Below are positions 34,180 to 42,963 of a stretch of 64,000 bases of DNA, piece after piece. The DNA is taken from positions 2,728,001-2,792,000 of the forward strand of contig NZ_CP084561.1 of NCBI RefSeq assembly GCF_021789315.1. Reading direction: 5' to 3'. Both the position numbers and the translations under genes were made by a program. Within the stretch, counting starts at the first letter, position 1; each line of letters starts with the position of its first letter. The DNA comes from Arthrobacter sp. FW305-BF8. GTDB taxonomy: Bacteria > Actinomycetota > Actinomycetes > Actinomycetales > Micrococcaceae. Below the pieces are notes generated by a model. That model saw nothing but the letters and a program-made list of their open reading frames with translations. It had not been told where the DNA came from and made no database searches.

Positions 34180-34185
34180 TAGAGT
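34180..34185 (+). promoter_or_regulatory. Candidate -10 box (TAGAGT) for leaderless aldo/keto reductase mRNA
   Basis: TAGAGT ends seven bases before the ATG at 34193, and no purine-rich ribosome site is present between them, which fits a transcript that begins at the start codon. Confidence 0.45.
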
Positions 34186-34192
34186 CGTAATC

Positions 34193-35059
34193 ATGACTAC
34201 CTCACCCCGGCTAAGCCTGAACAACGGCGTGCTGATCGACCAGTTGGGTTTCGGGCTATACAAGGTTCCGGCGAAAGACACCGCCAACCTGGTGGCCACA
34301 GCCCTGGAAGCCGGGTACCGGCATTTCGATACAGCGGCCATGTACGGGAATGAATCCGGGGTGGCCCGCGGCCTGGTCGAGGTGTTCGCCGCGGAAGCAA
34401 CCACCGGCGGTTCCGGAGAGGCCGGCGGCACCTCGCGCGAGGACCTCTTCATCACCACCAAGGTGTGGAACGACGACCACGGCTACGACGCGACGCTGCG
34501 GGCCTTCGACAGGTCCATGATCAACCTCGGGCTGGAATATGTGGACATGTACCTGATCCACTGGCCGTGCGCGAAACGGGGACTTTTCCAGGAAACTTAC
34601 CGGGCCATGGAGACGCTGTACCGCGAGGGCAAAGTCCGGGCCATCGGCGTGTCCAACTTCCAGCCCCAGCACCTGGACCAGCTGCTGGAAACAGCCGAGG
34701 TGGTGCCGGCCGTCAACCAGGTCGAGCTGCATCCGTGGCTGCAGCAGGCCGAGCTCCGGGAAAAGCACCGCGGGCTGGGAATCCTCACCGAGGCGTGGAG
34801 CCCGCTGGGCCGCGGCCAGGTACTGGAGGATCCCGTCATCGGCGCCCTCGCGGCCGAGCACAAGGTGAGCGCCGCACAAATTATCCTGCGCTGGCAGCTG
34901 CAGTTGGGCAACGTCACCATTCCGAAGGCAAGCTCCGCCGCCAGGATCCGCGAGAACCTCGACGTCTTCGGCTTCGAGCTCTCGGCGCTGGACATGGCAG
35001 ACATCGAAGCCCTGGAGCGCGGCCACCGCACAGGTTCCCACCCCGACAACGTCAACTAG
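34193..35059 (+). CDS. Aldo/keto reductase
   Basis: 288 aa. NADPH-dependent reductase of the AKR superfamily, close to the 2,5-diketo-gluconate reductase-like subgroup. The catalytic tetrad is visible: Asp and Tyr in FDTAAMYGNE (about 44-53), Lys in ITTKVW and His in LIHWP. NADP-binding features are GVSNF and the C-terminal IPKASSAARIRENLDVF. A Gly/Ser-rich insert (ATTGGSGEAGGTS, about 67-79) after the Tyr helix is unusual. Fourteen bases separate it from the next gene, so the hydrolase and glycosyltransferase may follow in one operon. Confidence 0.93.
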   Translation: MTTSPRLSLNNGVLIDQLGFGLYKVPAKDTANLVATALEAGYRHFDTAAMYGNESGVARGLVEVFAAEATTGGSGEAGGTSREDLFITTKVWNDDHGYDATLRAFDRSMINLGLEYVDMYLIHWPCAKRGLFQETYRAMETLYREGKVRAIGVSNFQPQHLDQLLETAEVVPAVNQVELHPWLQQAELREKHRGLGILTEAWSPLGRGQVLEDPVIGALAAEHKVSAAQIILRWQLQLGNVTIPKASSAARIRENLDVFGFELSALDMADIEALERGHRTGSHPDNVN

Positions 35060-35073
35060 GACTCCCCCAGCAC

Positions 35074-36003
35074 ATGAAAACAGCCGACTCCGAGCCCGCT
35101 ACCGCACCATCCTTCGTCAGCAGCGGACTCGCCGCCCGCACGCGTGCATCCACGGTGCAACTGGCGGGCAGCAACGTTGCCTACTGGGTCTACGAACCGG
35201 AAAAGCCCACGGCTGAAACCCGGACCATCCTGGTCATCCACGGCTTCCGCGGCGACCATCACGGGCTGCTGCGGGTTGCCGACCAGCTGCCCGGGATGCG
35301 CCTGATCATGCCGGACCTCCCCGGGTTTGGCAGCTCCGGCGCATTCACCGACGGCGCCCACAGCGTGGAGCGCTACGGAAGGTTCATCAGCGACTTCATG
35401 GCGGCCCTCGGACTCGGGCCGGAGACCGTACTGTTGGGACACTCCTTCGGATCCATCGTGGCCGCCCATTTCGTAGCGGCCCATCCGGACGCGGTCCGCC
35501 CGCTGATCCTGGTCAACCCCATCGCGGCGCCAGCGCTCGAAGGCCCCAAGGGCCTCATGACCCGGCTGGCCGTTCTGTACTACCGCCTCTCCGCGCGCCT
35601 CCCCCGCCCTCTTGGCCTGGCCCTGCTCCGCAGCCCGCTCATTGTGCGGGTGATGAGCATGGCCATGGCAAAAACGAAGGACAAGGACCTGCTCCGGTTC
35701 ATCCACGGGCAGCACCACGCCTACTTCAGTGCGTTCGCCAACCGGGACAGCCTGCTGGAATCGTTCACGGCGTCCGTCAGCAGCAACGTGGCCGAAGTCG
35801 CGCCCGCGCTCACCCTGCCCGTGCTGCTCATCGCCGGCGAGAAGGACGAAATCGCCCTGCTGCGGGACCAGCACCGCCTGGCCGGACTGCTCCCCGACGC
35901 AACGCTGGACGTCATCCCGGGCGTCGGCCACCTGATCCACTACGAAACGCCAGAACCTGCCGCAGGATTCATCCGCCGCTTCCTTAAGGACCACCCCGCG
36001 TGA
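35074..36003 (+). CDS. Alpha/beta hydrolase
   Basis: 309 aa. Alpha/beta hydrolase fold with the oxyanion HGFRGDHHG (about 52-60), nucleophile elbow GHSFGS (about 124-129, Ser), acid Asp in LLIAGEKDEIALL (about 256-268) and catalytic His in GVGHLIHYE (about 286-294). No signal peptide; substrate unknown. The ATG at 35074 begins after the aldo/keto reductase stop; the frame is open further upstream only as a shadow of that gene. It overlaps the glycosyltransferase by a GTGA junction. Confidence 0.9.
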   Translation: MKTADSEPATAPSFVSSGLAARTRASTVQLAGSNVAYWVYEPEKPTAETRTILVIHGFRGDHHGLLRVADQLPGMRLIMPDLPGFGSSGAFTDGAHSVERYGRFISDFMAALGLGPETVLLGHSFGSIVAAHFVAAHPDAVRPLILVNPIAAPALEGPKGLMTRLAVLYYRLSARLPRPLGLALLRSPLIVRVMSMAMAKTKDKDLLRFIHGQHHAYFSAFANRDSLLESFTASVSSNVAEVAPALTLPVLLIAGEKDEIALLRDQHRLAGLLPDATLDVIPGVGHLIHYETPEPAAGFIRRFLKDHPA

Positions 36004-37076
36004 AGATAGTCATCGATGCCCGTTTCACCCGGACGGACCACCACGACGGGATCAGCCGCTACGGTTCCAGCCTTATTGCCGCCGTCTCAAAGATCGCCGA
36101 TGTGTCCATGCTCATCAGTGATCTCCGGCAGCTGGCACTGCTTCCCGACGTTCCGTACACGCTGATCAGCAGCCCGCTCTCCCCCGCCGAGCTTTTCGTG
36201 GCCCGGAAGGTTAATCGGCTCGGCGCGGACGTGGTGGTCTGCCCGATGCAGACGATGGGCACGTGGGGACGCAAGTACGGCCTGGTGCTCACTCTGCACG
36301 ACCTCATCTACTACGAACACCCGGCACCTCCCGGCTTCCTGCCGGCCCCCGTCCGGATCCTGTGGCGCCTGTACCACAAGGCGTTCTGGCCCCAGCGCCT
36401 CCTGCTGAACCGGGCCGACGTCGTCGCCACCATCAGCAGGACCACGGAGGCGCTGATGGCCAAGTACCGCCTGACCAGCCGTCCGGTGCGCATCGTCAGC
36501 AACGCCCCGCAGCCGGCCCAGCAGCCCCGTGATCCGGCGGCGGCGCCGGAGAAGACGCTGCTCTACATGGGTTCGTTCATGCCCTACAAGAACGTCGAAA
36601 CCATGCTCGCCGGGATGGCCGAACTGCCTGACTACACGCTGCACCTGCTCAGCCGGGTCACACCGCACCGCCGCGCCGAGCTTGAAGCGCAGATCCCCTC
36701 CGGAGCCAGCGTGGTGTTCCATAACGGTGTCACCGACGACGAATACACGGCGCTCTTGAACCGCACCACCGCGCTGGTCACCCTGTCCAAGGCCGAGGGC
36801 TACGGCCTGCCCCTGGTTGAGGCGATGGCGCTGGGCACACCGGTGATCGCCAGCGACATCCCGATCTTCCGCGAGGTGGGGGCGGACACCGCCACCTACG
36901 TCAATCCGGAGTCGGCGACGGAATTCGCCGCCGCCGTCCGCAGCCTCGGCGACGGGCAGCACTGGCAGGACGTCTCGCGGCGGTCCGTGAGGCGGGCAGA
37001 GCAGTTCAGCTGGGACGAATCCGCCCGCCAGCTGGTGGACGTGGCGGCAGAGGTCATAGCACTCCGCCGGCGCTAA
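36000..37076 (+). CDS. Family 4 (GT-B) glycosyltransferase
   Basis: 358 aa. Retaining glycosyltransferase of the GT4/mannosyltransferase-like group. The N-terminal MKIVIDARFTRTDHHDGISRY is typical, LLYMGSFMPYKNVETML (about 184-200) opens the second Rossmann domain, and the nucleotide-sugar site is LSKAEGYGLPLVEAMALGTPVIASDIP (E-x7-E, about 263-289). No membrane helix; likely peripheral at the cytoplasmic face. GTG start overlaps the hydrolase stop by four bases, so translation is coupled. Donor and acceptor sugars are unknown. Confidence 0.92.
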   Translation: MKIVIDARFTRTDHHDGISRYGSSLIAAVSKIADVSMLISDLRQLALLPDVPYTLISSPLSPAELFVARKVNRLGADVVVCPMQTMGTWGRKYGLVLTLHDLIYYEHPAPPGFLPAPVRILWRLYHKAFWPQRLLLNRADVVATISRTTEALMAKYRLTSRPVRIVSNAPQPAQQPRDPAAAPEKTLLYMGSFMPYKNVETMLAGMAELPDYTLHLLSRVTPHRRAELEAQIPSGASVVFHNGVTDDEYTALLNRTTALVTLSKAEGYGLPLVEAMALGTPVIASDIPIFREVGADTATYVNPESATEFAAAVRSLGDGQHWQDVSRRSVRRAEQFSWDESARQLVDVAAEVIALRRR

Positions 37077-37079
37077 TCG

Positions 37080-37141
37080 GGCAGCCCGGAACCGGTCAGC
37101 CCCGAACCGGCCGGCGCTGACCTGTTAGCCCCGAACTGTCA
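37080..37141. repeat. Degenerate 15-nt repeats between the glycosyltransferase and priA ends
   Basis: Units of the form G(T/C)(C/T)AGCCCCGAACCG occur at about 37080, 37095 and 37124, and the priA stop begins the next position of the series at 37139. On the minus strand they carry TGA or TAA triplets, so extra stops follow the priA end, though at uneven spacing. The 60-base gap has no terminator-like T run. Confidence 0.6.
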
Positions 37142-39319
37142 GAGCACGTCGACGCCGTCGAGCCGCAGCTGCACCGGGTCCTCGGTTCGCTTGGCCGCGC
37201 CCGCGGCTTTCGCGGCCCGAAGCACCCTGGTCACGGTGGCGGCCTGCGCGTACGGGATGAACAGCAAAGTGCGCACGTCCACGCTGTCCGGGCCCGGCGC
37301 CGGAACGCCCGGTGCCTGGATGCTCGGGGTCGGGATGCTTGCCGTCTGGAGCAGCGGCGCCGGGCCCGCAATACGCAGCTCGACGCCCTCGGCGGCCAGC
37401 AGCTTTGTGGCTGAGGCCGTGAAATGCCCGACGGCGGTGCTGCCGCCGGTGACGGCGGCCACCCTCACCGCCGGGGGCAGCTGCAGCTCAGTGCGCAGGC
37501 CCAGCTCCCGCTGGGCATAGCCCGAAGGGTCCCACCGCAGCAATGCTCCGACCGCGGCGGTGTCGTCCGCGGTGATGACCACCATCCCGCCCTCGGTGGC
37601 CGGCCGGACGAGGGCAGCGGCGTTGAACCAGCGCCGCACGGCGTCTTCGCCCGCGCGGAGGTTCTCCCGGCGCAGCAGTGAATCGCCGTCGAGCAGCAGC
37701 GCCGCGGCATATCCGCCCGGCGCGACGGGCTCGGCGCCCACGGTGGCCACCACCAGCGCCCCCGCATCCGGCACCGTGGCTTTGACGTTCTGGCCGGAGG
37801 AGGTGACCACGGCTTTGCCGGGAAACGCCCTGCCCAGTTCCTCCGCCGTGCGGAGAACACCCGCCGCGCCGCGGCGCAGCCGGGTGCCCTGGCAGTGCGC
37901 GCAGCGCCAGGTAGGTGCCGGCGTCGAACACCAGCGGCATTGGGGCACAGCTGCGCTGCCTGCGATGGCGAGCGGCCCCTGGCAGGACGGGCAGCGCGCG
38001 GGTTCCCGGCAGGTTTCGCACGCCAGCGACGGCGCATAGCCGGCACGGGCAACCTGCACCAGGACCGGACCGCGCTCGAGTGCGTCCTTGGCCGTGCGCC
38101 ACGCCGCCCCCGGCAGCCTCGCCAGCCGGGCGAGCGGGTCCCGCTCCTGTTCAAAGCTGTCCGCCGTGTTGAGGACCCGCGGAACCGTGCGGCGGAGTAC
38201 CGTGCGTTCGGCGTCGACGGGCATCGCCCAGCCGGCGTCCACCAGCCGCTGCACTTCCGTGCTGCGCGCGTGCCCGGCCAGCAGGCAGGCAGCCCCCTCC
38301 TGTTCGGCACGCAGCAGCAGCACCTCGCGGGTGTGGGCATACGGGGAACGCTGCTCCACATGCAGGTCGTCGCCGTCATCCCAGCACACCACAAGACCCA
38401 GGTTCGGCACGGGGGCGTAGGCAGCCGAGCGGGTGCCTACGGCGACGCCCGCCGTGCCCTTGAGGATCCTGAGGTAGTTGCGGTACCGGGGTGTTTGGCC
38501 GTCGTCCGCCGTCAGCCGGGCAACGTCATCGGCGGGCAGGATGTCCTCGAGGGCAGCCTGGACCCGGTCGAGGTCGCGGTAGTCGGGAACGACGACGACG
38601 GCGCCACGTCCGGATTCCCGGACCGCCGCCACAGCGTCCGCAATGAGGCGCGGCCAGCCGTCCGGGCCGAAACCCTGCAGCGCACTAAGGGCGGCCCGGG
38701 GTGCGCCTCCCGATGCGAGATGGCGGAGGAAGGCGCCGCCGTTCCGGTACCTGGTCCACGCGGAGCCGGGCAGGTCATGGGCCGCCCCGGGCTGTGTTGC
38801 CGGTCCGGAATGAGCGGCCGATTCGGCGCCGGCAAGTTCCTTCTCCACCTTGACCACCCGCGGCGGGATGGCCACGCGGAGCACGTCGCTGACGGTGCCC
38901 GCGTAGCGTGCGGCCACGCGCCCGGTGAGTTCCTGCATCGCGGGGGTGAGCACGGCAACCGGCGAGACGACTTTGTGCAGCGGGACGAGGGGCTGGCCGG
39001 CGTCGGACTCCTCGACCCGGTCCAGGATGTAGCCGCCCAGTTCCTGGCCACTGAACTTGACCCGGACACGGACGCCCGGCTGGGCGTCATCATCCAGTTC
39101 GGCGGGAACGCTGTAGTCGAACGGCCGGTCCAGGTGCGGCAGCGGGGACTCAATGAGCACGCGCGCCACCGGACGGACGGCAGCCAGCGGCGGGCCGCCG
39201 GCTGTCCTGACCGTGACCGGGAACCCCTGCAGCAGTGACAGCTGCAGCGGCTCCGGCGTGGGGTGCGAAGACATGGCGTTAGAACACATGGCGTTTGAAG
39301 ACATGGCGTTTGAAGACAT
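37139..39319 (-). CDS. priA: Primosomal protein N' (PriA), actinobacterial form lacking ATPase motifs
   Basis: 726 aa. PriA restarts stalled replication forks. The N-terminal DNA-binding region (LIESPLPHLDRPFDYSVP, about 51-68) and the paired zinc fingers (CETCREPARCPSC ... CRWCSTPAPTWRCAHC, about 450-490) are intact. The helicase motifs are not: no GxGKT P-loop is found, and the position of the DEEH box reads CWDDGDD. This degeneration is known for actinobacterial PriA, which probably has a structural loading role. The N-terminus consists of tandem MSSNA repeats, each with its own ATG; GGAGGTGAG about eight bases upstream favours the first. Last gene of the pyr-to-priA run. Confidence 0.9.
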   Translation of the reverse strand: MSSNAMSSNAMCSNAMSSHPTPEPLQLSLLQGFPVTVRTAGGPPLAAVRPVARVLIESPLPHLDRPFDYSVPAELDDDAQPGVRVRVKFSGQELGGYILDRVEESDAGQPLVPLHKVVSPVAVLTPAMQELTGRVAARYAGTVSDVLRVAIPPRVVKVEKELAGAESAAHSGPATQPGAAHDLPGSAWTRYRNGGAFLRHLASGGAPRAALSALQGFGPDGWPRLIADAVAAVRESGRGAVVVVPDYRDLDRVQAALEDILPADDVARLTADDGQTPRYRNYLRILKGTAGVAVGTRSAAYAPVPNLGLVVCWDDGDDLHVEQRSPYAHTREVLLLRAEQEGAACLLAGHARSTEVQRLVDAGWAMPVDAERTVLRRTVPRVLNTADSFEQERDPLARLARLPGAAWRTAKDALERGPVLVQVARAGYAPSLACETCREPARCPSCQGPLAIAGSAAVPQCRWCSTPAPTWRCAHCQGTRLRRGAAGVLRTAEELGRAFPGKAVVTSSGQNVKATVPDAGALVVATVGAEPVAPGGYAAALLLDGDSLLRRENLRAGEDAVRRWFNAAALVRPATEGGMVVITADDTAAVGALLRWDPSGYAQRELGLRTELQLPPAVRVAAVTGGSTAVGHFTASATKLLAAEGVELRIAGPAPLLQTASIPTPSIQAPGVPAPGPDSVDVRTLLFIPYAQAATVTRVLRAAKAAGAAKRTEDPVQLRLDGVDVL
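39260..39319 (-). repeat. 15-nt tandem repeats that duplicate the priA start codon
   Basis: ATG TCT TCA AAC GCC is repeated in frame (ATGs at 39319, 39304, 39289 and 39274; third copy has TGT, fourth diverges after TCT). The gene thus has four possible initiation codons at 15-nt spacing. Confidence 0.9.
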
Positions 39320-39402
39320 GGCGCCTCACCTCCGTCCTGGGTTAAATATCAGCCAACCACACGGGTCTGACATTGCTCCCGTACGGGTGCGGACGGGCCG
39401 GC

Positions 39403-40638
39403 TTAGGCGTTGAAGTACGCCTTCAGGTCGTCCACGCGGTCCAGGCGCTCCCAGGTGAAGTCCGGATCATCGCGGCCGAAGTGGCCGTGAGCGGCCGTCT
39501 TGGCGTAGATGGGGCGCTTGAGGTCCAGGGCGTCGATGATGGCGCGGGGGCGCAGATCGAAAATCTCGGCAATCGCGGCGCTGATCTTCGCCGGGTCCAC
39601 GGTCTCGGTCCCGAACGTTTCCACGTAGGTTCCCACCGGGCGGGCCTGGCCGATCGCGTAGGCGATCTGGATCTCGGCGCGCTTGGCGAGTCCCGCGGCC
39701 ACCACGTTCTTGGCAACCCAGCGCATGGCGTACGCCGCGGAGCGGTCCACCTTGGACGGGTCCTTGCCGGAGAAGGCGCCGCCGCCGTGGCGGGCCATGC
39801 CGCCGTAGGTGTCCACGATGATCTTGCGGCCGGTGAGTCCGGCGTCGCCCACCGGGCCGCCGATTACGAAGGCGCCAGCGGGGTTGAGGATGTTGTTGGT
39901 GCGCGAAATGTCAAGGTCCGCGAGGGCGAGGACGGGGTCAATGACGTGCGTCGCGAGGTCGGCCCGCAGCTGGTCGAGGCTGAAGCCGTCGGCGTGCTGG
40001 CTGGAGATCACAATGGTCTCCACGGAAACCGGCCGGTCGCCGTCGTACCCAATGGTGGCCTGGGTCTTGCCGTCCGGGCGGAGGTAGGCAAGTTCACCGT
40101 TCTTGCGGACCTCGGTGAGGCGCTCCGACAGTCGGTGCGCGATCCAGATCGGCGTGGGCATGTAGGACGGGGTCTCATCGCTGGCGTAGCCGAACATCAG
40201 GCCCTGGTCACCGGCGCCCTGCAGGTCGTAATCGTCCTCCTGGCGGCCTTCGCGGGCCTCCAGAGAGTTGAAGACGCCGCCGGCGATGTCGTTGGACTGC
40301 TGCCCGATGGACACGGAAACGCCGCAGCGTGCGCCGTCGAAGCCGTTGGCCGAGGAGTCATAGCCGATGCCCAGGATGGTCTCGCGGACAATCTGTGGAA
40401 TTTCGACATACGCGTCTGTGGTCACTTCGCCGGCCACGTGGACCAGGCCGGTGGTGGCCATGGTCTCGACGGCGACGCGGGACTCAGGGTCCTTGTCCAG
40501 CAAGGCGTCCAGGATCGCATCACTGATCTGGTCGCAGATCTTGTCCGGGTGCCCTTCGGTGACCGACTCCGAGGTGAAGAGCCGAAGCGCGGCGGGTGCG
40601 GACCCGTGGGATTCTGGAATGTGCAGCGGTAAAGTCAC
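39403..40638 (-). CDS. metK: S-adenosylmethionine synthetase
   Basis: 411 aa. Makes S-adenosylmethionine from methionine and ATP. FTSESVTEGHPDKICDQISD (about 21-40) with the ATP-binding His/Asp, the GAGDQGLMFGYA hexapeptide (about 141-152), GGGAFSGKDPSKVDRSAAY and the C-terminal FGRDDPDFTWE are all present. GTG start with AAGGTAG about eight bases upstream. It sits between coaBC and priA as in many actinobacteria. I looked for a SAM riboswitch in the 76-base gap upstream and did not see one. Confidence 0.97.
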   Translation of the reverse strand: MTLPLHIPESHGSAPAALRLFTSESVTEGHPDKICDQISDAILDALLDKDPESRVAVETMATTGLVHVAGEVTTDAYVEIPQIVRETILGIGYDSSANGFDGARCGVSVSIGQQSNDIAGGVFNSLEAREGRQEDDYDLQGAGDQGLMFGYASDETPSYMPTPIWIAHRLSERLTEVRKNGELAYLRPDGKTQATIGYDGDRPVSVETIVISSQHADGFSLDQLRADLATHVIDPVLALADLDISRTNNILNPAGAFVIGGPVGDAGLTGRKIIVDTYGGMARHGGGAFSGKDPSKVDRSAAYAMRWVAKNVVAAGLAKRAEIQIAYAIGQARPVGTYVETFGTETVDPAKISAAIAEIFDLRPRAIIDALDLKRPIYAKTAAHGHFGRDDPDFTWERLDRVDDLKAYFNA

Positions 40639-40714
40639 TCAACTACCTTACTTGTTGGCAAACGGCGGGGCGGCAGCGTGTGTCCCCGTGCTAAGGAGAC
40701 GTTGCTTACGCCCA

Positions 40715-42007
40715 TCACGTTCGCGGAAAGACCCGGCTTAGTTCGGAGCCGACGCGGTCAATGACAATGGCGGCGACGTCCTGCTTGGAGCCTGACGCCG
40801 ACTGGGGTTCGGAACCGGCCCGCGAGAGGATGACCACGGAGTTGTTGTCCTGGCCGAACACCTTGTCAGCGCCCACGTGGTTCACTACCAGCAGGTCGCA
40901 GCCCTTGCGCTTCAGCTTCGCCTCGGCGTAGGACAGCACATCGCCCTGCTCGTCGCCGGTCTCGGCGGCAAAGCCCACCACGAGCTGGCTGCTGCCCGCG
41001 GCGTCACGGACCTCCACGAGCTCGTGCAGGATGTCGGGGTTGCGGACCAGCGTGATGACGGGGTCGGCGGTATCGTCCCGCTTCTTGATTTTGCTTCCGG
41101 ACACCTCCGCCGGCCGGAAGTCGGCCACCGCCGCCGCCATGATGACGACGTCGGACCCGGCTGCCGCTGCCAGCATGACCTCGCGGAGCTGCAGGGCAGT
41201 TTCGACGGCGATCAGTTCGACACCGGCCGGGGCGGGCACCTCCATGTGGGCGGCGACGAGCCGCACTGTGGCTCCGGCGTCGCGGGCCGCGGCGGCCAGC
41301 GCCACGCCCTGCTTGCCGGAGGAACGGTTGCCCAGGAACCGGACGGGGTCGAGGGGCTCCCGTGTGCCGCCGGCGCTGATGGTCACGGTGCGGCCGGCCA
41401 GCGGGAGGAGCCGCGCGCCGCCGGTTCCGGCAGCGCCTGCGGTTACGTCCGCCGCCGGGGTCAGCGGTGCCTCCGTCTGGAGGCCGTGTGCCAAGGCCAT
41501 GGCCGCTTCGAAAATGGCTTCAGGCTCGGGCAGCCGTCCTGGGCCGGAGTCGCTGCCGGTCAGCCGCCCGCTGGCGGGTTCCAGGACTGTCACGCCGCGG
41601 CTGCGCAGCGTTTCGACGTTGGCCTGGGTGGCCGCATGCTGCCACATTTCAGTGTGCATGGCAGGGGCGAACAGCACCGGGCCGCTCGCCATGAGCAGCG
41701 TGTTGGTTAGCAGGTCACTGGCTTGGCCGGTGGCGGCGCGGGCCAAGAGGTCGGCGGTGGCCGGCGCAACCACGATGAGATCTGCCTCGTGGCCCAGCCG
41801 GACGTGCTTCACCTGGTCGACGTCGTCGAAGACGCTGTTGGTCACCGGGTTTCCGGACAAGGCCTCCCAAGTGGCAACGCCGACAAAGCGAGTGGCAGCT
41901 TCGGTGGGGATGACGGTGACGGCATGGCCGGCTTCAGTAAAAAGCCGGAGGAGCGATGCCACCTTGTAGGCGGCGATCCCTCCCCCGACTCCGAGGACTA
42001 TGCGCAC
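40715..42007 (-). CDS. coaBC: Bifunctional phosphopantothenoylcysteine decarboxylase / phosphopantothenate-cysteine ligase
   Basis: 430 aa. Two successive steps of coenzyme A synthesis. The N-terminal FMN-dependent CoaC domain (about 1-180) has GVGGGIAAYK, the catalytic His in VKHVRLGHEADLIVVAPATA, and the PAMHTEMW loop. The C-terminal CoaB domain (about 205-425) has ISAGGTREPLDPVRFLGNRSSGKQG and VADFRP. GTG start. Part of the gmk-rpoZ-coaBC-metK order conserved in actinobacteria. Confidence 0.96.
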   Translation of the reverse strand: MRIVLGVGGGIAAYKVASLLRLFTEAGHAVTVIPTEAATRFVGVATWEALSGNPVTNSVFDDVDQVKHVRLGHEADLIVVAPATADLLARAATGQASDLLTNTLLMASGPVLFAPAMHTEMWQHAATQANVETLRSRGVTVLEPASGRLTGSDSGPGRLPEPEAIFEAAMALAHGLQTEAPLTPAADVTAGAAGTGGARLLPLAGRTVTISAGGTREPLDPVRFLGNRSSGKQGVALAAAARDAGATVRLVAAHMEVPAPAGVELIAVETALQLREVMLAAAAGSDVVIMAAAVADFRPAEVSGSKIKKRDDTADPVITLVRNPDILHELVEVRDAAGSSQLVVGFAAETGDEQGDVLSYAEAKLKRKGCDLLVVNHVGADKVFGQDNNSVVILSRAGSEPQSASGSKQDVAAIVIDRVGSELSRVFPRT

Positions 42008-42047
42008 GTGAACTCCGTCAGCAGGCAGTCTGTTTACTCTGCGGAAG

Positions 42048-42308
42048 TTACTCTGCAGCTTCGATCGGTGTGGAAACCAGCTTGCCCTCGTTGATCTCGC
42101 GCAGGGCGATGGACAGCGACTTCTCGTTCAGCTTGGTGTCGACCAGCGGGCCGACATACTCGAACAGGCCCTCGTGCAGCTGGGCGTAGTACGCGTTGAT
42201 CTGGCGTGCACGCTTGGCACCGAAGATCACCAGGCCGTACTTGGAATCAGCCGCCTCGAGCAGCGAATCGATCGGCGGGTTGATGATGCCTTCAAGGTTC
42301 GTGGACAC
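42048..42308 (-). CDS. rpoZ: DNA-directed RNA polymerase omega subunit
   Basis: 86 aa. Stabilises the beta' subunit during RNA polymerase assembly. INPPIDSLLEAADSKYGLVIFGAKRARQI is the typical omega start; the C-terminal IALREINEGKL matches actinobacterial omega. GTG start, 15 bases after gmk, probably co-transcribed with it. Confidence 0.95.
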   Translation of the reverse strand: MSTNLEGIINPPIDSLLEAADSKYGLVIFGAKRARQINAYYAQLHEGLFEYVGPLVDTKLNEKSLSIALREINEGKLVSTPIEAAE

Positions 42309-42323
42309 GAATTCTCCAAATTT

Positions 42324-42920
42324 CTAACGGGCTGACGGCGTCTGCGTCTGGCGCGGGTGCGGGGTCAGCCCCATGAGTGAAACAAGCTCGTCCGCTGCCC
42401 GGCGGACGTCGTCATTGATGACGGTGTGGTCGAACTCCGGTTCAGCAGCAAGTTCTACTTTACCGGTTTCCAGCCGGCGCTGCTGTTCCTCGGCCGATTC
42501 GGTGCCCCGGCCCACCAGCCGGCGCACCAGTTCTTCCCAGCTGGGCGGTGCCAGGAACACGAACTGGGCATCCGGAACGGCCTGCTTGACCTGGCGTGCG
42601 CCCTGCAGGTCGATCTCCAGCAGCACCGAACGGCCTTCGGCAATGGCCTGGTTGACGGTGCTCTTCAGGGTCCCGTAGGTGTTCTGTCCGTGCACCACTG
42701 CCCACTCGAGGAATTCGCCGGCGGCCACGAGGGACTCGAACTCTTCCTTGGACTTGAAGTAGTAGTGCACGCCGTCGACCTCACCGGGCCGCGGAGCCCG
42801 GGTGGTGGCCGAAACGGACAGCCAGACCTCGGGATAAGTGTCGCGGATATAGGTGGACACGGTGCCTTTGCCAACAGCCGTAGGACCAGCGAGGACTGTC
42901 AGTCCGGGTTTGTTGCTCAC
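42324..42920 (-). CDS. gmk: Guanylate kinase
   Basis: 198 aa. Phosphorylates GMP to GDP. P-loop GPTAVGKGT (about 12-20), GMP-binding SATTRAPRPGEVDGVHYYF (about 38-56) and LLEIDLQGARQVK. GTG start at 42920. The mihF gene lies just upstream; mihF-gmk-rpoZ is the conserved actinobacterial order. Confidence 0.97.
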   Translation of the reverse strand: MSNKPGLTVLAGPTAVGKGTVSTYIRDTYPEVWLSVSATTRAPRPGEVDGVHYYFKSKEEFESLVAAGEFLEWAVVHGQNTYGTLKSTVNQAIAEGRSVLLEIDLQGARQVKQAVPDAQFVFLAPPSWEELVRRLVGRGTESAEEQQRRLETGKVELAAEPEFDHTVINDDVRRAADELVSLMGLTPHPRQTQTPSAR

Positions 42921-42963
42921 GTATTCCTTTGGACGGTCTACAGATGACTCTGTTCGGATGAAG

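Noticed and set aside
34465..35073. Long upstream extension of the alpha/beta hydrolase frame
   Set aside because: It runs through the aldo/keto reductase in another frame; the hydrolase family begins near the ATG at 35074.
40639..40714. SAM riboswitch upstream of metK
   Set aside because: The gap is only 76 bases and shows no conserved SAM-I, SAM-II or SAM-IV core.
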